Assembly (NCBI RefSeq): GCF_009755355.1
Contig: NZ_WQLB01000005.1
Coordinates: 124,001-188,000, forward strand
From: Deinococcus arboris
Lineage (GTDB): Bacteria; Deinococcota; Deinococci; Deinococcales; Deinococcaceae
DNA: 64,000 bases
Reading direction: 5' to 3'
The stretch's first letter is position 1, and each line of letters opens with the position of its first letter. The notes under the pieces are model-generated. The model was not told where the DNA came from, made no database searches, and worked only from the letters and a program-made list of their open reading frames with translations. Of this stretch, positions 22,980 to 32,846 are shown piece by piece. Both the position numbers and the translations under genes were made by a program.

Positions 22980-24122
22980 CTACGAGCGCTTGCGAGGATC
23001 GAAGGCGTCGCGCAGGCCGTCACCGAGCAGCTGGAAGCACATCACGGTAAACACGATAAAGAAGCCAGGAATCAAGACCCAGGGCCTCTGATTGAGGCTA
23101 CTTAAACCGCCGTCCTGCGCCTGCTTGAGCAAACTGCCCCAGGAAGCGTAGGGCTCAACAGCACCAATACCGAGGAAGCTTAAGCCAGATTCGAGCAGGA
23201 TGTAGCTGGGGATGGCCAGTGAGGTCACCACGATGACGTAAGTCGTCATGGTGGGCAGCATGTGACGAATCATGATGCGGTTATCGCTGGCGCCCAGACT
23301 CTTGGCGGCCGAGACAAAATCCTGCTCACGCACACTCAGAAGCTGCCCACGTGTGCTGCGTGCCAGGCCGCCCCAGCCGATAAACGCCAGAATGCCGAGA
23401 ATGACATAGAGCGCAAAGATAGGGTTGATGTCCTTAGGGAAGACACTGCGCAGCAAGAGAAGCAGAAACAAGGTAGGAATGGAAGCCAGCACCTCAACAA
23501 GGCGCATGATAAGCGTATCAACGAAGCCGCCAAAGTAAGCAGAGGCTGCGCCCATGAAGAGCCCAATCAACGTGCTGATAAGCACGGCCCCCACGCCAAT
23601 GGTCAGACTAATCTGTGAAGCATACAGAGTACGGCTCAGCAGGTCACGACCCAGGTCTTCTGCTCCGAAGAGATAGATACTGCATTCCGAGTTACCAGTA
23701 CCAAATAGATGCAGGCTGCCAGGAAACAGTCCTAGAATCCTGTATGTATCTCCACGCACGCCGAGGTAGAGAGGGCATTTCTGGGCCGATGGCCGGTACT
23801 CATTGACGAACGTCTCCGGATTGAGCTGCTGGGTGTACTTATAGACGAAAGGCCGACCAAAAGCTCCCGTTTCTGGGTCACGGAAATGAATGGGCGTAGG
23901 AGGATGAAAGCGCGTGATGTTGCTGGTGGAATAGTTAGACAAACCTGCAGGAGCCAGGAACGGCGCAAAGAGCGCCATGAGGTAGATGGCAATGAGCATG
24001 ACGCCGCCAGTCTGAGCCAGGCGGTTTTTGCGGAATTGAGACCAGGCCACCGCGAACTGTGATTGCCCTTGGGCCTTCACTTGTTTGGTTGATACTGTAG
24101 AGGCTGTTGTGGTCACCGCCAT
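22980..24122 (-). CDS. peptide ABC transporter permease (OppC/DppC type)
   Basis: About 380 aa inner-membrane channel subunit with an N-terminal cytosolic segment, one helix near 35-55, a long periplasmic loop (about 60-170) and five more helices. The EAA-type coupling loop is near [20 protein letters not shown]. The long loop with Cys ([22 protein letters not shown]) is larger than in typical DppC. ATG 24122 overlaps the stop of the upstream permease (TGATG); a GTG one codon earlier is possible. Confidence 0.92.
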   Translation of the reverse strand: MAVTTTASTVSTKQVKAQGQSQFAVAWSQFRKNRLAQTGGVMLIAIYLMALFAPFLAPAGLSNYSTSNITRFHPPTPIHFRDPETGAFGRPFVYKYTQQLNPETFVNEYRPSAQKCPLYLGVRGDTYRILGLFPGSLHLFGTGNSECSIYLFGAEDLGRDLLSRTLYASQISLTIGVGAVLISTLIGLFMGAASAYFGGFVDTLIMRLVEVLASIPTLFLLLLLRSVFPKDINPIFALYVILGILAFIGWGGLARSTRGQLLSVREQDFVSAAKSLGASDNRIMIRHMLPTMTTYVIVVTSLAIPSYILLESGLSFLGIGAVEPYASWGSLLKQAQDGGLSSLNQRPWVLIPGFFIVFTVMCFQLLGDGLRDAFDPRKRS

Positions 24123-25105
24123 CACCCGACCTTGATGCGGGGGTCAACAACCGCTAAAAGAATGTCGCTCAGTGCGTTGCCCACCACCAGCAGGACCGTG
24201 GTGATCACGGTAAAACCCGCAATCAGGTACAGGTCCTGCGCGTTCAGGGCGTCCAGAATCATAGGTGTAATGCCAGGATAGGCAAAAACCACTTCCATAA
24301 AACCAGCTCCACTGACCGCTGCTGGCAGCAACCCGCCAATGCCAGCCACAATCGGCAAGATAGCGTTACGGAAAGTGTGCTTCCAAATGGCAGTCCGCTC
24401 GGTAACCCCTTTGGCCCGTGCGGTACGGATGTAATCAGCGCGCATCACTTCGAGCATCTGACCGCGGATGACGCGGGTCGTTCCTGCGGCGTCACTGACG
24501 GCCAACACCAGTGCCGGAATAAGAATGTGTTTGAGTACGTCCCAGATCTTTCCCAGTGGACTGTAGTCGTCAAACTCGTTGCTGGTCATACCAATGAATG
24601 GGATATCGATATTTGTCTTCTGCTTGAGTAACAGCAGGCCATAAATAACAATCAAGGCCAAGAAAAAGCTAGGGAAGCCAAGCAAGAAATACAGGACCAC
24701 ATTAACGGCCTTATCGATCAATGAATTCTGCCGCACCGCCCCGAATACGCCCAGCGGGATTGCAATGGCATAGAAAAACACCAAGTTCAGCAGCACCAAG
24801 CAGAGTGAATTGAAAATGCGCGGTCCCATCACATCTAGCACTGGCTGCTGATATGAAAAGGACAAGCCAAAGTCGAAATTGAAAAGCATATTCCGCATCC
24901 AGAGGAAATACTGCTCAATAGGATGGCGGTCCAGGCCAAAATTGCGTTGCAGGGCAGCCAACTGCTCAGGGCTAATGTTGGGATTAAGTTTTGCAGGCGT
25001 GAGAAAGTCGCCAGGCGCCAGCTGAATCACGAAAAAGATCAGCAGGCTGGCCAGAAGTAAGGTGGGGATGGACTGCACCACCCGCCGCAGCAGGAATGGA
25101 ATCAT
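24122..25105 (-). CDS. peptide ABC transporter permease (OppB/DppB type)
   Basis: 327 aa, six predicted helices. The first lies at 10-30 (SIPTLLLASLLIFFVIQLAPGD), typical of DppB. The coupling loop is TARAKGVTERTAIWKHTFRN. Together with the OppC-like subunit it makes the membrane pore. It lies 85 bases after the binding-protein gene, with a hairpin in the gap. Confidence 0.93.
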   Translation of the reverse strand: MIPFLLRRVVQSIPTLLLASLLIFFVIQLAPGDFLTPAKLNPNISPEQLAALQRNFGLDRHPIEQYFLWMRNMLFNFDFGLSFSYQQPVLDVMGPRIFNSLCLVLLNLVFFYAIAIPLGVFGAVRQNSLIDKAVNVVLYFLLGFPSFFLALIVIYGLLLLKQKTNIDIPFIGMTSNEFDDYSPLGKIWDVLKHILIPALVLAVSDAAGTTRVIRGQMLEVMRADYIRTARAKGVTERTAIWKHTFRNAILPIVAGIGGLLPAAVSGAGFMEVVFAYPGITPMILDALNAQDLYLIAGFTVITTVLLVVGNALSDILLAVVDPRIKVG

Positions 25106-25134
25106 GAACGTACTCCGTGACTGGTCATGCGTGT

Positions 25135-25166
25135 GGGGGGTAGTCCGCGCGGGCGAACCACCCCCC
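25135..25166 (-). terminator. hairpin after the binding-protein gene, partial terminator or RNA stabiliser
   Basis: GGGGGGT and ACCCCCC pair, with extra GT/AC and CG/CG pairs inside, in the gap before the permease gene. Such hairpins are common where the binding protein must outnumber the permease. No T-tract. Confidence 0.5.
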
Positions 25167-25190
25167 GTTGGGAGCAGAAATGCTCTGGTA

Positions 25191-26966
25191 TTACTTGATG
25201 AAGGTCAGGGCCTGGAGACGGTGGCCGTAGTAAGCGTCCATCATGTTGGCCGCGAACTCGCCGCCCAGACGCTCATTGAAAGCCACATGGAAGTTCCCGC
25301 CGACCAGGTAGATGACGGGCTGCAACTCGCCTTCGGTCTTCATCAGCTGACCACCAATAGTGCGGCGGCGGGCGTCGTTCAGCTCGGCGTCACCCTGGTA
25401 ATACAGCTTGGTCATCAGCTGTTCCTGACTGGTCAGGCACTTACCGCTGGTGGGGTTGTTGTAGCTGTGCAGGTTGGTACCGCAGGGCACAACGTTGGTG
25501 CCGAAGCTCCAGATGTTGCTGCCACCAGACAGGCCCAGCAGAATCGCGTCAAATGGACGATTCTCGCCCTTAGCAGTCAGCTGACCCACCAACGTGTTGA
25601 AATCGATAGGCGTGAAGTTGACTTTGACGCCCACCTTCTTGGCCTCGTCACGGAAGATAGCGCCGAGTTGCTCGCGCACCGTGTTACCCGCGTTGGTGCT
25701 GAGGTTGAATTCCAGGACCTTGCCCGCCTTATCCACGAGGTAGCCTTGGGCATTCTTCTTGGTGTAGCCCAGCTGGGCCAGCAGACGGGTTGCCTCGGCC
25801 AGGTTGTACTTGTACTGGGGCGCACCAGCAGCGAGACCTGCGTCAATCTGCTGTTTGAAGATTGGGTAAACGCTGAAGTAGGTGGGGGTGCCCAGGCCGC
25901 CTAGCGCCAGCTGAACCATCGCGTCGCGGTTGGCAATGTGGCTCATGGCGCGGCGGAAGCGCACGTCACGGAACAGCTTCTGCTTAGCGGCGTCATCCGT
26001 CTTGTTCCAGTTAAAGGTGATCCACTGACTGGTGGCCTGCGGGCTCACGTTGGCCTTCAGGAAGGCCTTGAGGCTGCCACCGTCAATAGCACGCTTAGTC
26101 TGCGCCAAGTCGTCGGCGTTGCGCATGCCTACGGTGTCAATTTGACCCGCCAGGAAGGCCGCCAGTGCCGCATTGGCGTCGGCCACAATCCGCACCGACA
26201 GGTTGTTCAGGTAAGGCAGTTCCTGGCCACGGCTGTCTTTATTCCAGTCACCGAAGTAAGTGTTCTTTTTAAAGACAGTGCGCTCGCCGGCGCGGTAGCT
26301 TTCCATCGCCCACATGCCAGGTGTCACGATCTGGCTGGCTGGCGTGGCCAGACCCCACATCTTCTTGATGGCGTCAGCGCCGCCGCTACGGTAAGCGGCA
26401 CCAAAGATATGGTCAGGCCAGGGCGTGAAGGACATGATGCTCAGAGCAGAAGCACTCTGCTGCGGGAAGTCGAACTGAAGAGTGTAATTGTCGAGCTTCT
26501 TGATGGTGATGGGTTTGCCGGCCAGGAAAAAAGTGTCACGGCTGTTGCTGCCCACCTTGTCGTCAGTGTGAATCTTCCAAGTAGTGACCCAATCCTCAGC
26601 CGTGATGTTCTGACCGTCACTGAATTTCATACCCTGACGAATCTTGACCACAAACCGCTTATTGCTGTTGCTCACCACAGGCGCGGCGGCAGCCATGTAT
26701 GGAATGAACTCATCGTTGCGGGGATCCTGAGCAAACAGACCTACCGTGCCTGTGCCGCCCGTCGACAGACGGGTGGGGATGCTATCTGCCTCCGCGCTAG
26801 TGAAAGGATTCATAGTTTTGAAGTCGCTGATGGCCGAGATGCGAAGCTCGCCGCCACGCTTGTTTGCAGTATTTTGCTCAGCCGTCCACGCAGCAGGATA
26901 AGCAAACGTCTGAGCAGCGGCAGAGCCAACGCTCAGGGCGAGGGCAAGGGTCAGGATCTTCTTCAT
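25191..26966 (-). CDS. peptide ABC transporter substrate-binding protein
   Basis: Family 5 extracellular solute-binding protein (591 aa) that captures peptides for the importer. The start ATG 26966 begins a signal peptide (MKKILTLALALSVGSAAAQ) and follows CGGAGGAACCT; the longer frame to 27101 runs through the promoter and is rejected. There is no lipobox Cys, so the protein is periplasmic or held otherwise. DFKTMNPFTSAEAD and the VVKIRQGMKFSDGQNITAED region are typical. It is the first gene of the operon. Confidence 0.93.
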   Translation of the reverse strand: MKKILTLALALSVGSAAAQTFAYPAAWTAEQNTANKRGGELRISAISDFKTMNPFTSAEADSIPTRLSTGGTGTVGLFAQDPRNDEFIPYMAAAAPVVSNSNKRFVVKIRQGMKFSDGQNITAEDWVTTWKIHTDDKVGSNSRDTFFLAGKPITIKKLDNYTLQFDFPQQSASALSIMSFTPWPDHIFGAAYRSGGADAIKKMWGLATPASQIVTPGMWAMESYRAGERTVFKKNTYFGDWNKDSRGQELPYLNNLSVRIVADANAALAAFLAGQIDTVGMRNADDLAQTKRAIDGGSLKAFLKANVSPQATSQWITFNWNKTDDAAKQKLFRDVRFRRAMSHIANRDAMVQLALGGLGTPTYFSVYPIFKQQIDAGLAAGAPQYKYNLAEATRLLAQLGYTKKNAQGYLVDKAGKVLEFNLSTNAGNTVREQLGAIFRDEAKKVGVKVNFTPIDFNTLVGQLTAKGENRPFDAILLGLSGGSNIWSFGTNVVPCGTNLHSYNNPTSGKCLTSQEQLMTKLYYQGDAELNDARRRTIGGQLMKTEGELQPVIYLVGGNFHVAFNERLGGEFAANMMDAYYGHRLQALTFIK

Positions 26967-27057
26967 AGGTTCCTCCGAAAAGTTGCAGCTGTGGAATATG
27001 ACAACGCGCCGGCTCACGCCGGGAGTGGCATTGAAAAAGGGTTTTCCAGCGAGGCCA

Positions 27058-27086
27058 ACTATATGGAATGGCTTAGATTTGGTCAA
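27058..27086 (-). promoter_or_regulatory. sigma-70-like promoter of the peptide-importer operon
   Basis: On the minus strand TTGACC (27081-27086), a 17-base spacer and TATAGT (27058-27063). The leader of about 85 bases contains a CCGGC-TCAC-GCCGG hairpin. Confidence 0.75.
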
Positions 27087-27179
27087 GGTACGCCGCAACA
27101 ATACAGAGGCGCGTCATGGCAAGGTCAGCCCAAACTTACAATTACGACCCGGCCTGGACAGAATTCCCAGAGACACCAT

Positions 27180-27209
27180 AAAAAGCCCGCCATACCACAC
27201 GTGACGGGC
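27180..27209 (-). terminator. intrinsic terminator of secG
   Basis: GCCCGTC and GGCGGGC stem with an 11-base loop, followed by TTTTTATGG on the minus strand. Confidence 0.75.
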
Positions 27210-27228
27210 CAGAGCGAAGAACAAGTTT

Positions 27229-27453
27229 TTAGCGCGAGACGAAGCTAATTAGCAGCGCCAGCAACATGAAAAACCCACCTAACACGCTGGTGATGCGAAT
27301 CAGGCCACCCTCGACGCCGCGCCCACCCAGCAGGGAACCGCCTGACGCCATGCTGGCCGAGAGCCCTGCCTGCTTGGGCACTTGCAGCAGTACGAAAAAC
27401 ACCAGCGCCAGGCACGCCAGCGCAAACAGCACGATAAACAGGTTCAGAATCAT
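27229..27453 (-). CDS. secG: preprotein translocase subunit SecG
   Basis: 74 aa with two membrane helices (about 2-22 and 54-72) and the SecG loop LQVPKQAGLSASMASGG between them. SecG aids protein export through SecYE. The gene stands alone, ends at a terminator and reads away from the gene for the DUF2227-like protein upstream on the same strand. Confidence 0.93.
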   Translation of the reverse strand: MILNLFIVLFALACLALVFFVLLQVPKQAGLSASMASGGSLLGGRGVEGGLIRITSVLGGFFMLLALLISFVSR

Positions 27454-27540
27454 GACAGACCTCGGGGAAAGAGAGCCAGAACTCTGCTGGCCAATAGGTC
27501 ACGGTATAGCACGCCCGCGCCTGCTCTAACCGGTCAGTCC

Positions 27541-28053
27541 CTACTTGCGGCGCACCCGCCGCGCGCCGTGGTCTGGCCGCACACCATCAGCTATCAAGTG
27601 CAACCACTGGCTGAGGTAATACCCCACCAGCAGCGGCGCGGCAACCTTCCAGCTCAGCGGCTCGGGCAAGGTAGGAAGCGTCAACCCCGGCACCAGATAG
27701 GTCAGCAGGCCCAGTACCAGCGCCACGATCAGGGCCACGTAGAGCAGACGAGTGAGCGGCCCCACCAGCCAGGTGTGTGACCACCCCCGGTGACTAAAGA
27801 GCATGCCGTAAGGCACCCACAGCACCCCCAAGACCCCCCAGTGCCGCTTGCTGTCCACCCGCCCCTCGGCCAGGTCAAGGTCGGGCGACAGCAGAAACGT
27901 GCCAGCGGCGTAGGCCAGCGTGAACCACAGACCTTGCGCGGGCGTCACCACCACGGCCTCCAGCCGGGAAGCCACCAGCGTAGCCGCAGCCAGCACGCTA
28001 TAGGCCGCAATATTGATCAGGTTATGCACTCGTCCACTGGGCACGCGCGCCAT
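27541..28053 (-). CDS. DUF2227-like putative metal-binding membrane protein
   Basis: 170 aa with about four helices. Conserved polar residues match the YdjM/DUF2227 group: GRVHNLINI, SPDLDLAEG, FSHRGWSHTW and QWLHLIADG, giving a His/Asp set that may bind a metal at the membrane. The start ATG 28053 (MARVPSGRVHN) is preferred over 28095 because the extra N-terminal residues are unlike the family and a weak -10 box precedes it. Function unknown. Confidence 0.75.
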   Translation of the reverse strand: MARVPSGRVHNLINIAAYSVLAAATLVASRLEAVVVTPAQGLWFTLAYAAGTFLLSPDLDLAEGRVDSKRHWGVLGVLWVPYGMLFSHRGWSHTWLVGPLTRLLYVALIVALVLGLLTYLVPGLTLPTLPEPLSWKVAAPLLVGYYLSQWLHLIADGVRPDHGARRVRRK

Positions 28054-28126
28054 TGTGCCAGACCTGTCCAGTGGGATGCACCGGGCTTCATGCACCCTCA
28101 GAAAACTTCAGGCATCCTGAGGCCAC

Positions 28127-30208
28127 ATGCCCAACTTGCTGCCCCGCCTGCCCGGCCTGCTGCTGCTGACCGCCCTGCTGGCCGCGTGTAATCCGACCCC
28201 GACGCCCAGCGATGCCCTTGACGCCCGCACCGTCCCACTGGCCCAGGCCGCCAGCGGCAGTACGAGCGTTCCGTTCGCGGGGCAGTGGCGAGTCACTGAC
28301 CGCCCGGACTGGCTCAGCGTCACCCCTCTGTCTGGTCAGGGAAATGTCACCCTGACCATCACGGCCGACCGCGCGGCAGCTACGCCCCTGAAGGCCAATC
28401 AGTCTGAGCTCAGTGGGCAGATCAAGATTGAATGGACCTCCGGCACGGGCAGCGTGGCCAAATCAGGGGCAGCACTCTGGACGGTCACCGCTCAGCAGTT
28501 TGAGCTGGGTGGGCGCCTGGTCGCCCCAGCCCAGGCCCAGGGTCAGGACGCGCAGTCTGCGGCGTCGCTCAGGACACAGGCCCCAGCCGGCACTGCACGC
28601 GGCGTCATTGTGAAATACCGCAGCGCCAGCCTGAAGCCTCAGGGCGGGGCCAGCTTGAGCGCCGCACAGCTAGGACAGCGCACTCTGGAAGCAGCACGCC
28701 TTAAGGTGCTGGCCACCTCTGCTCTAGGCACGCAGAGCGCACAACTGAATGTGACCAATGTTGACGCCGCCCTGGCGGCCCTGCGCGCTGACCCTCAAGT
28801 CGAATACGCCGTGCCCAACGCGGTCCTGAGCGCCCAGGCCCAGCCCGTCGTCCCCAGCGACCAGTTTGCCGGGCTGCAATGGGCTTACCCTCTGATGGGG
28901 TACGGCGGCGTGTGGCGCGACATGGAAGCAGGCGGCTACACCAAGCCCGTCACGGTGGCCGTCGTGGATACGGGCGTCCGTTTTGACCACCCAGACCTGA
29001 AGGGCCAGCTGTGGGGCCCAGGCGAGGGCGCCCTGGACGTGCTGCCCTTTACGGCCGGCGACGCCCAGACCTCGCCCTACGACAGCGGCGACGGCGACGG
29101 CCCCGATACCGACCCCACCGACCCCAGCATCCAGGGCCGCACCACAGGCAGTCACGGCACTCACGTCACCGGCATCATCGCCGCGCGCTGGGGCGACAAT
29201 GGGGTGTCCTGTGATGGCTGTAGCCAGACCGGCGTGGTCGGTGCCAGCTACAAGGCCAATATCAAGGTGCTGCCGATTCGGGTGCTGGACGCGCAGGGCA
29301 ACACCAGCGAGGCTGATGTGATTTCGGCGGTGCGCTACGCGGCGGGCTTGCCAGTCACCCTGGGCACCACCACCTACCGCAACCCACACCCCGCGCAGGT
29401 CATCAACCTCAGCCTGGGCGGCGACATCAGCGCCGATACCGCCCGCCCCATGTGCGACGCCATCGCAGAAGCCCGCAGCGCCGGTTCGCTGGTCATTGCG
29501 GCGGCGGGCAACGGCTACGGCACCTCGCCCTATTACCCCGCTGCCTGCTCCGCGGCGGTGGCCGTGGGCAGCGTGACCCTCTCAGGCGGCAGCGCGCCGC
29601 AAAGGTCGAAATTCAGTAACGCTTATCCCGAGGTGCAGCTCTCGGCGCCGGGCGGCGCTGAGCCCTACGGCGGCAACCGTTTTAATGGCGGAACCCTGAA
29701 CGGCCAGCCTTTCCCAGACGTGATTCTCTCGACGGACTGGGACTACATGAAGAATCAGCCCAATTACGCCGCCCAGGTGGGCACCAGCCAGGCCAGCCCG
29801 CAGGTGGCGGCCCTGGCGGCGCTGCTCCTCAGTAAGGGCGTCACGACTGGCCCCGCCGACACGCTGGCCCGCCTGGTGGCCACGGCCACTGACCTGGGAG
29901 CCCAGGGCCGCGACGACCAGTTTGGCTACGGTATGGTCAACGCGGCCGCCGCCCTGAATGCGCCCGCAGTCAGCAGCACCCTGGGCCTGCGGCTGCAAAG
30001 CGCGCGCGGCCTGACCTTTCAGCCTGCCGTGGACGCCCTGGGCCGGTTCCAGGCGTACCTGGGCGACGGCACCTACCGCGTGATCGGCGGCCTGGACACC
30101 GACAGCAACGGCATTTACGGCGAAGCCCACGAGAAGCGGGTCGAGCGCGAGGTGACGCTGGCCCGGGCCACGCCCCGCGTGGATGTCGGCGACCTGCAAC
30201 CCCGCTGA
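28127..30208 (+). CDS. S8 subtilisin-type serine protease lipoprotein with BACON-like domain
   Basis: 693-aa exported protease. A signal peptide with lipobox (LLAAC) should make it a lipoprotein. Residues about 35-130 look like a BACON domain (RPDWLSVTPLSGQGNVTLTI). An inhibitor-like prodomain follows, then the S8 domain with Asp281 in VVDTGVRFDHPDL, His343 in GSHGTHVTG and Ser554 in GTSQASPQ. VIAAAGNG carries the oxyanion Asn. A C-terminal beta domain of about 80 aa completes it. It is a single gene, likely for peptide nutrition or envelope turnover. Confidence 0.93.
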   Translation: MPNLLPRLPGLLLLTALLAACNPTPTPSDALDARTVPLAQAASGSTSVPFAGQWRVTDRPDWLSVTPLSGQGNVTLTITADRAAATPLKANQSELSGQIKIEWTSGTGSVAKSGAALWTVTAQQFELGGRLVAPAQAQGQDAQSAASLRTQAPAGTARGVIVKYRSASLKPQGGASLSAAQLGQRTLEAARLKVLATSALGTQSAQLNVTNVDAALAALRADPQVEYAVPNAVLSAQAQPVVPSDQFAGLQWAYPLMGYGGVWRDMEAGGYTKPVTVAVVDTGVRFDHPDLKGQLWGPGEGALDVLPFTAGDAQTSPYDSGDGDGPDTDPTDPSIQGRTTGSHGTHVTGIIAARWGDNGVSCDGCSQTGVVGASYKANIKVLPIRVLDAQGNTSEADVISAVRYAAGLPVTLGTTTYRNPHPAQVINLSLGGDISADTARPMCDAIAEARSAGSLVIAAAGNGYGTSPYYPAACSAAVAVGSVTLSGGSAPQRSKFSNAYPEVQLSAPGGAEPYGGNRFNGGTLNGQPFPDVILSTDWDYMKNQPNYAAQVGTSQASPQVAALAALLLSKGVTTGPADTLARLVATATDLGAQGRDDQFGYGMVNAAAALNAPAVSSTLGLRLQSARGLTFQPAVDALGRFQAYLGDGTYRVIGGLDTDSNGIYGEAHEKRVEREVTLARATPRVDVGDLQPR

Positions 30209-30243
30209 CCCCTAAGCGTTCAGTGCGCCGCTGAGCCTTGTCC

Positions 30244-31245
30244 TCAGCGGCGCACGTCTATCACGGTGCGGCCCCGCACACGCCCCGCCAGAATCTCTGG
30301 GGCCAGCGTGGGCACCTCGCTCAGCCCCCGCGTCTGGGTGATGGGGGCCAGGCGCGCGGCAGGCAGATCACGGGTCAGGCGGGCCCAGGCGGCCTCCCGG
30401 CGCTCGGCCGGGCACGTCACCGAGTCCACGCCCAATAGATTGACGCCGCGTAAAATGAGCGGAAACACCGTCGTCCGCAGGTCGTGCCCCCCCGCCAGCC
30501 CGCACACCGCCACCGAACCGTGGGTGCGGGTCGAAGCGTAAGCGCCGGCCAGGGTCGCGCCGCCGACGGTGTCCACCACGCCGGCCCAGCGCTCCTTTTC
30601 CAGGGGCCGGGTCAGGCCAGACACCTCCTCACGTCCTATCACGCGGGCGGCCCCCAGGTCGTGCAGGTAAGCTGCCTCCTCTGGGCGGCCAGTGCTGGCG
30701 ACGACCTCATGGCCAGCAGCGGCCAGCAGCGCCACGGCGGTACTCCCCACGCCGCCCGCCGCACCCGTCACCAGCACCTCACCCTGACCGGATTTCAGGC
30801 CAGCGGCCTCCAGCGCCAGCACAGCCAGCATGGCCGTAAAACCAGCTGTGCCCACACTCATGGCCCAGTGGGGCGTGGTCCCCGGAGGCAGGGCCACCAG
30901 CCAGTCGGGGTGCACGCGGGCCAGTTCGGCATACCCCCCGTCCTGGCGCTCGCCTATTCCCCAGCCGGTCAGCAGGACGGGGGCGCCAGGAGCCCAGCGC
31001 CCAGAGCGGTCTTCCAGCACCGTGCCGGCCAGGTCAATGCCGGGTGTCATGGGATGCGCCTTCAGGACGCCCGGGCGGCCCAGCACCGCCAGGCCATCTT
31101 TGTAATTCAGGCTGGAGTGAGACACCGCCACCACCACGTCCCCGGCGGGCAGTGCGCTGAGCGGCAGGGTCTGAAACTCGGCGTGCGTGCTCTGGTCGGC
31201 TTGCTGAGCACGCAGGGCGCGGAAGGTCGCAGGCAGGGTGGACAT
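30244..31245 (-). CDS. YhdH/AcuI-family NADPH-dependent zinc-free alcohol dehydrogenase (quinone oxidoreductase)
   Basis: 333 aa MDR-superfamily reductase. VSHSSLNYKDGLAVLG and the MTPGIDLAGTV strand are typical of YhdH/AcuI, which reduces acryloyl-CoA with NADPH. The Rossmann motif is VTGAAGGVGSTA, and no zinc ligands are seen. ATG 31245 follows TAGCCT by 6 bases, a leaderless start. The true substrate is unproven. Confidence 0.87.
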   Translation of the reverse strand: MSTLPATFRALRAQQADQSTHAEFQTLPLSALPAGDVVVAVSHSSLNYKDGLAVLGRPGVLKAHPMTPGIDLAGTVLEDRSGRWAPGAPVLLTGWGIGERQDGGYAELARVHPDWLVALPPGTTPHWAMSVGTAGFTAMLAVLALEAAGLKSGQGEVLVTGAAGGVGSTAVALLAAAGHEVVASTGRPEEAAYLHDLGAARVIGREEVSGLTRPLEKERWAGVVDTVGGATLAGAYASTRTHGSVAVCGLAGGHDLRTTVFPLILRGVNLLGVDSVTCPAERREAAWARLTRDLPAARLAPITQTRGLSEVPTLAPEILAGRVRGRTVIDVRR

Positions 31246-31251
31246 GAGAGC

Positions 31252-31257
31252 AGGCTA
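31252..31257 (-). promoter_or_regulatory. -10 box of the YhdH-type gene
   Basis: TAGCCT on the minus strand, 6 bases before ATG 31245. Confidence 0.5.
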
Positions 31258-31511
31258 GCGCGAGAGGCCCCAGCCTTGAGCGTCCATTCAGAGGCGCCCG
31301 CCCAAGCTGACACCTCTGTGTTAGACTCCGCCCTGCATATGGAGCCTCCCAGTTCCGGCTCTCTGACCGCGCCCGGTGACGACCGCCAGGGAGCGGCGTT
31401 TTTGCTTGGCACCCCCCCACTGGTCACCGACGCCCTGACGCCCGAGCGGCGTCAGGCGGGCAGCATGTGCCTTGCGGATGACCCCGACGCGACCACGGAG
31501 CGCGTCCTTAC

Positions 31512-32846
31512 ATGAGTGACCTTTTTGGTATTCTCGCCCTGTTTTTTCTGGTGTTGATGAACGGCTTTTTTGTGGCCGCCGAGTTCGCCCTGGTCAGCGT
31601 GCGCCGCACGCGCATCGACCAGCTGGCCGAGGAAGGCAACGCCACGGCGCGGGTCACCCAGCGCGCCCTGCAAAATCTCGACCTGTATATCGCCGCCACC
31701 CAGCTGGGCATCACCATGGCCAGCCTGGCGATTGGCTTTGTGGCCGAGCCAGCCATTGAACACCTACTCGAACCTCTGTTTCCCGAAGGCCAGTTTACGG
31801 AGGCACAGGTCAAGGCAATCTCGTTTGGGGTGGCTTTTGCCATCAGCACCGTCCTGCACATCGTGTTCGGCGAGCTGGCGCCCAAAAGCTGGGCCTTGCA
31901 GCGCAGCGAGCAGGTCAGTCTGCTGGTCACCCGCCCGCTTCTGGCCTTTACCACGGTTTTCAAGTGGGCCATTAAGGGGCTGAACGCCCTGGGCAACGGG
32001 GTTGTTCGCGCCTTCGGCCTGCGCGGCGTGGCGGGACATCACACCGCCTACTCCGAAGAAGAAATCCGGATGATTGTCAGTGCGTCCAGCCAGGAAGGCG
32101 TACTGGAAGACGACGAAAAAGAGCTGGTGTACAACGTCTTTGACCTCTCGGACACCACCGTGCGCGAGGTCATGACACCCCGCATCGAAATGGTACTGGC
32201 CGACAGCGCCGCGCCGCTGCGCCGCCTGCTGGAAATGCACGCCGAACACGGTTACTCGCGTATTCCCGCCTTTCAGGACACGCCCGACAACATCGTGGGC
32301 ATCGTGCATACCGGAGACGTGCTCGCCCACCTGGACACCCTGGACCACACCCTGATTGCCGACATCATGCGCCCGGTGTTCTTTGTGCCGGAAGGGATGA
32401 AAATCAAGGACCTCCTCACCAAATTCCGCGACAAGAAGAGCCACCTGAGCATCGTGGTGGACGAGTTCGGCGGCACGGCGGGGCTGGTCACGCTGGAAGA
32501 CGCCCTGGAAGAGATTGTGGGCGAAATCTACGACGAGACCGACGAAGAAGAATTGCCCATGATCGAGGTCATCGGTGAGGGCGTCTACCTGATGGACGCC
32601 AGCCTGACGGTGGGCGAGGTCGAGGAGCGGCTGGCCAGCAATATAGAAGACGGTGAGGGCGAATTTGATACCCTGAGCGGCTTCATGACTGGCTACTTTG
32701 GGGACATTCCCGAAGCCGGCCAGAGCTTCACCCACAACGGCTGGGCCTTCACGGTCGAGGCCGCTGACCAGCGCCGCGTGACGCGGGTGCGGGTGGAGCG
32801 CGCCCCGAACACCGACCCGCTGGACCCCGAGGACACCCATGAGTAA
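31512..32846 (+). CDS. CNNM/CBS-domain membrane protein (hemolysin-C/CorC family)
   Basis: 444 aa. An N-terminal DUF21/CNNM domain with about four helices (GILALFFLVLMNGFFVAAEF, then TQLGITMASLAIGF) is followed by a CBS pair (about 215-335; VREVMTPRIEMV, IVGIVHTGDVL and LSIVVDEFGGTAGLVTLEDA) and a CorC_HlyC domain (about 350-435). Relatives move or sense magnesium or cobalt. The stop region overlaps cdd by 8 bases (start at 32839), implying coupling. It has no apparent hemolysin role despite the old family name. Confidence 0.92.
   Translation: MSDLFGILALFFLVLMNGFFVAAEFALVSVRRTRIDQLAEEGNATARVTQRALQNLDLYIAATQLGITMASLAIGFVAEPAIEHLLEPLFPEGQFTEAQVKAISFGVAFAISTVLHIVFGELAPKSWALQRSEQVSLLVTRPLLAFTTVFKWAIKGLNALGNGVVRAFGLRGVAGHHTAYSEEEIRMIVSASSQEGVLEDDEKELVYNVFDLSDTTVREVMTPRIEMVLADSAAPLRRLLEMHAEHGYSRIPAFQDTPDNIVGIVHTGDVLAHLDTLDHTLIADIMRPVFFVPEGMKIKDLLTKFRDKKSHLSIVVDEFGGTAGLVTLEDALEEIVGEIYDETDEEELPMIEVIGEGVYLMDASLTVGEVEERLASNIEDGEGEFDTLSGFMTGYFGDIPEAGQSFTHNGWAFTVEAADQRRVTRVRVERAPNTDPLDPEDTHE

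Noticed and set aside
22871..23023. N-terminal extension of the OppD-like gene
   Set aside because: It runs through the intergenic hairpin, while ATG 22870 has GGAGG.
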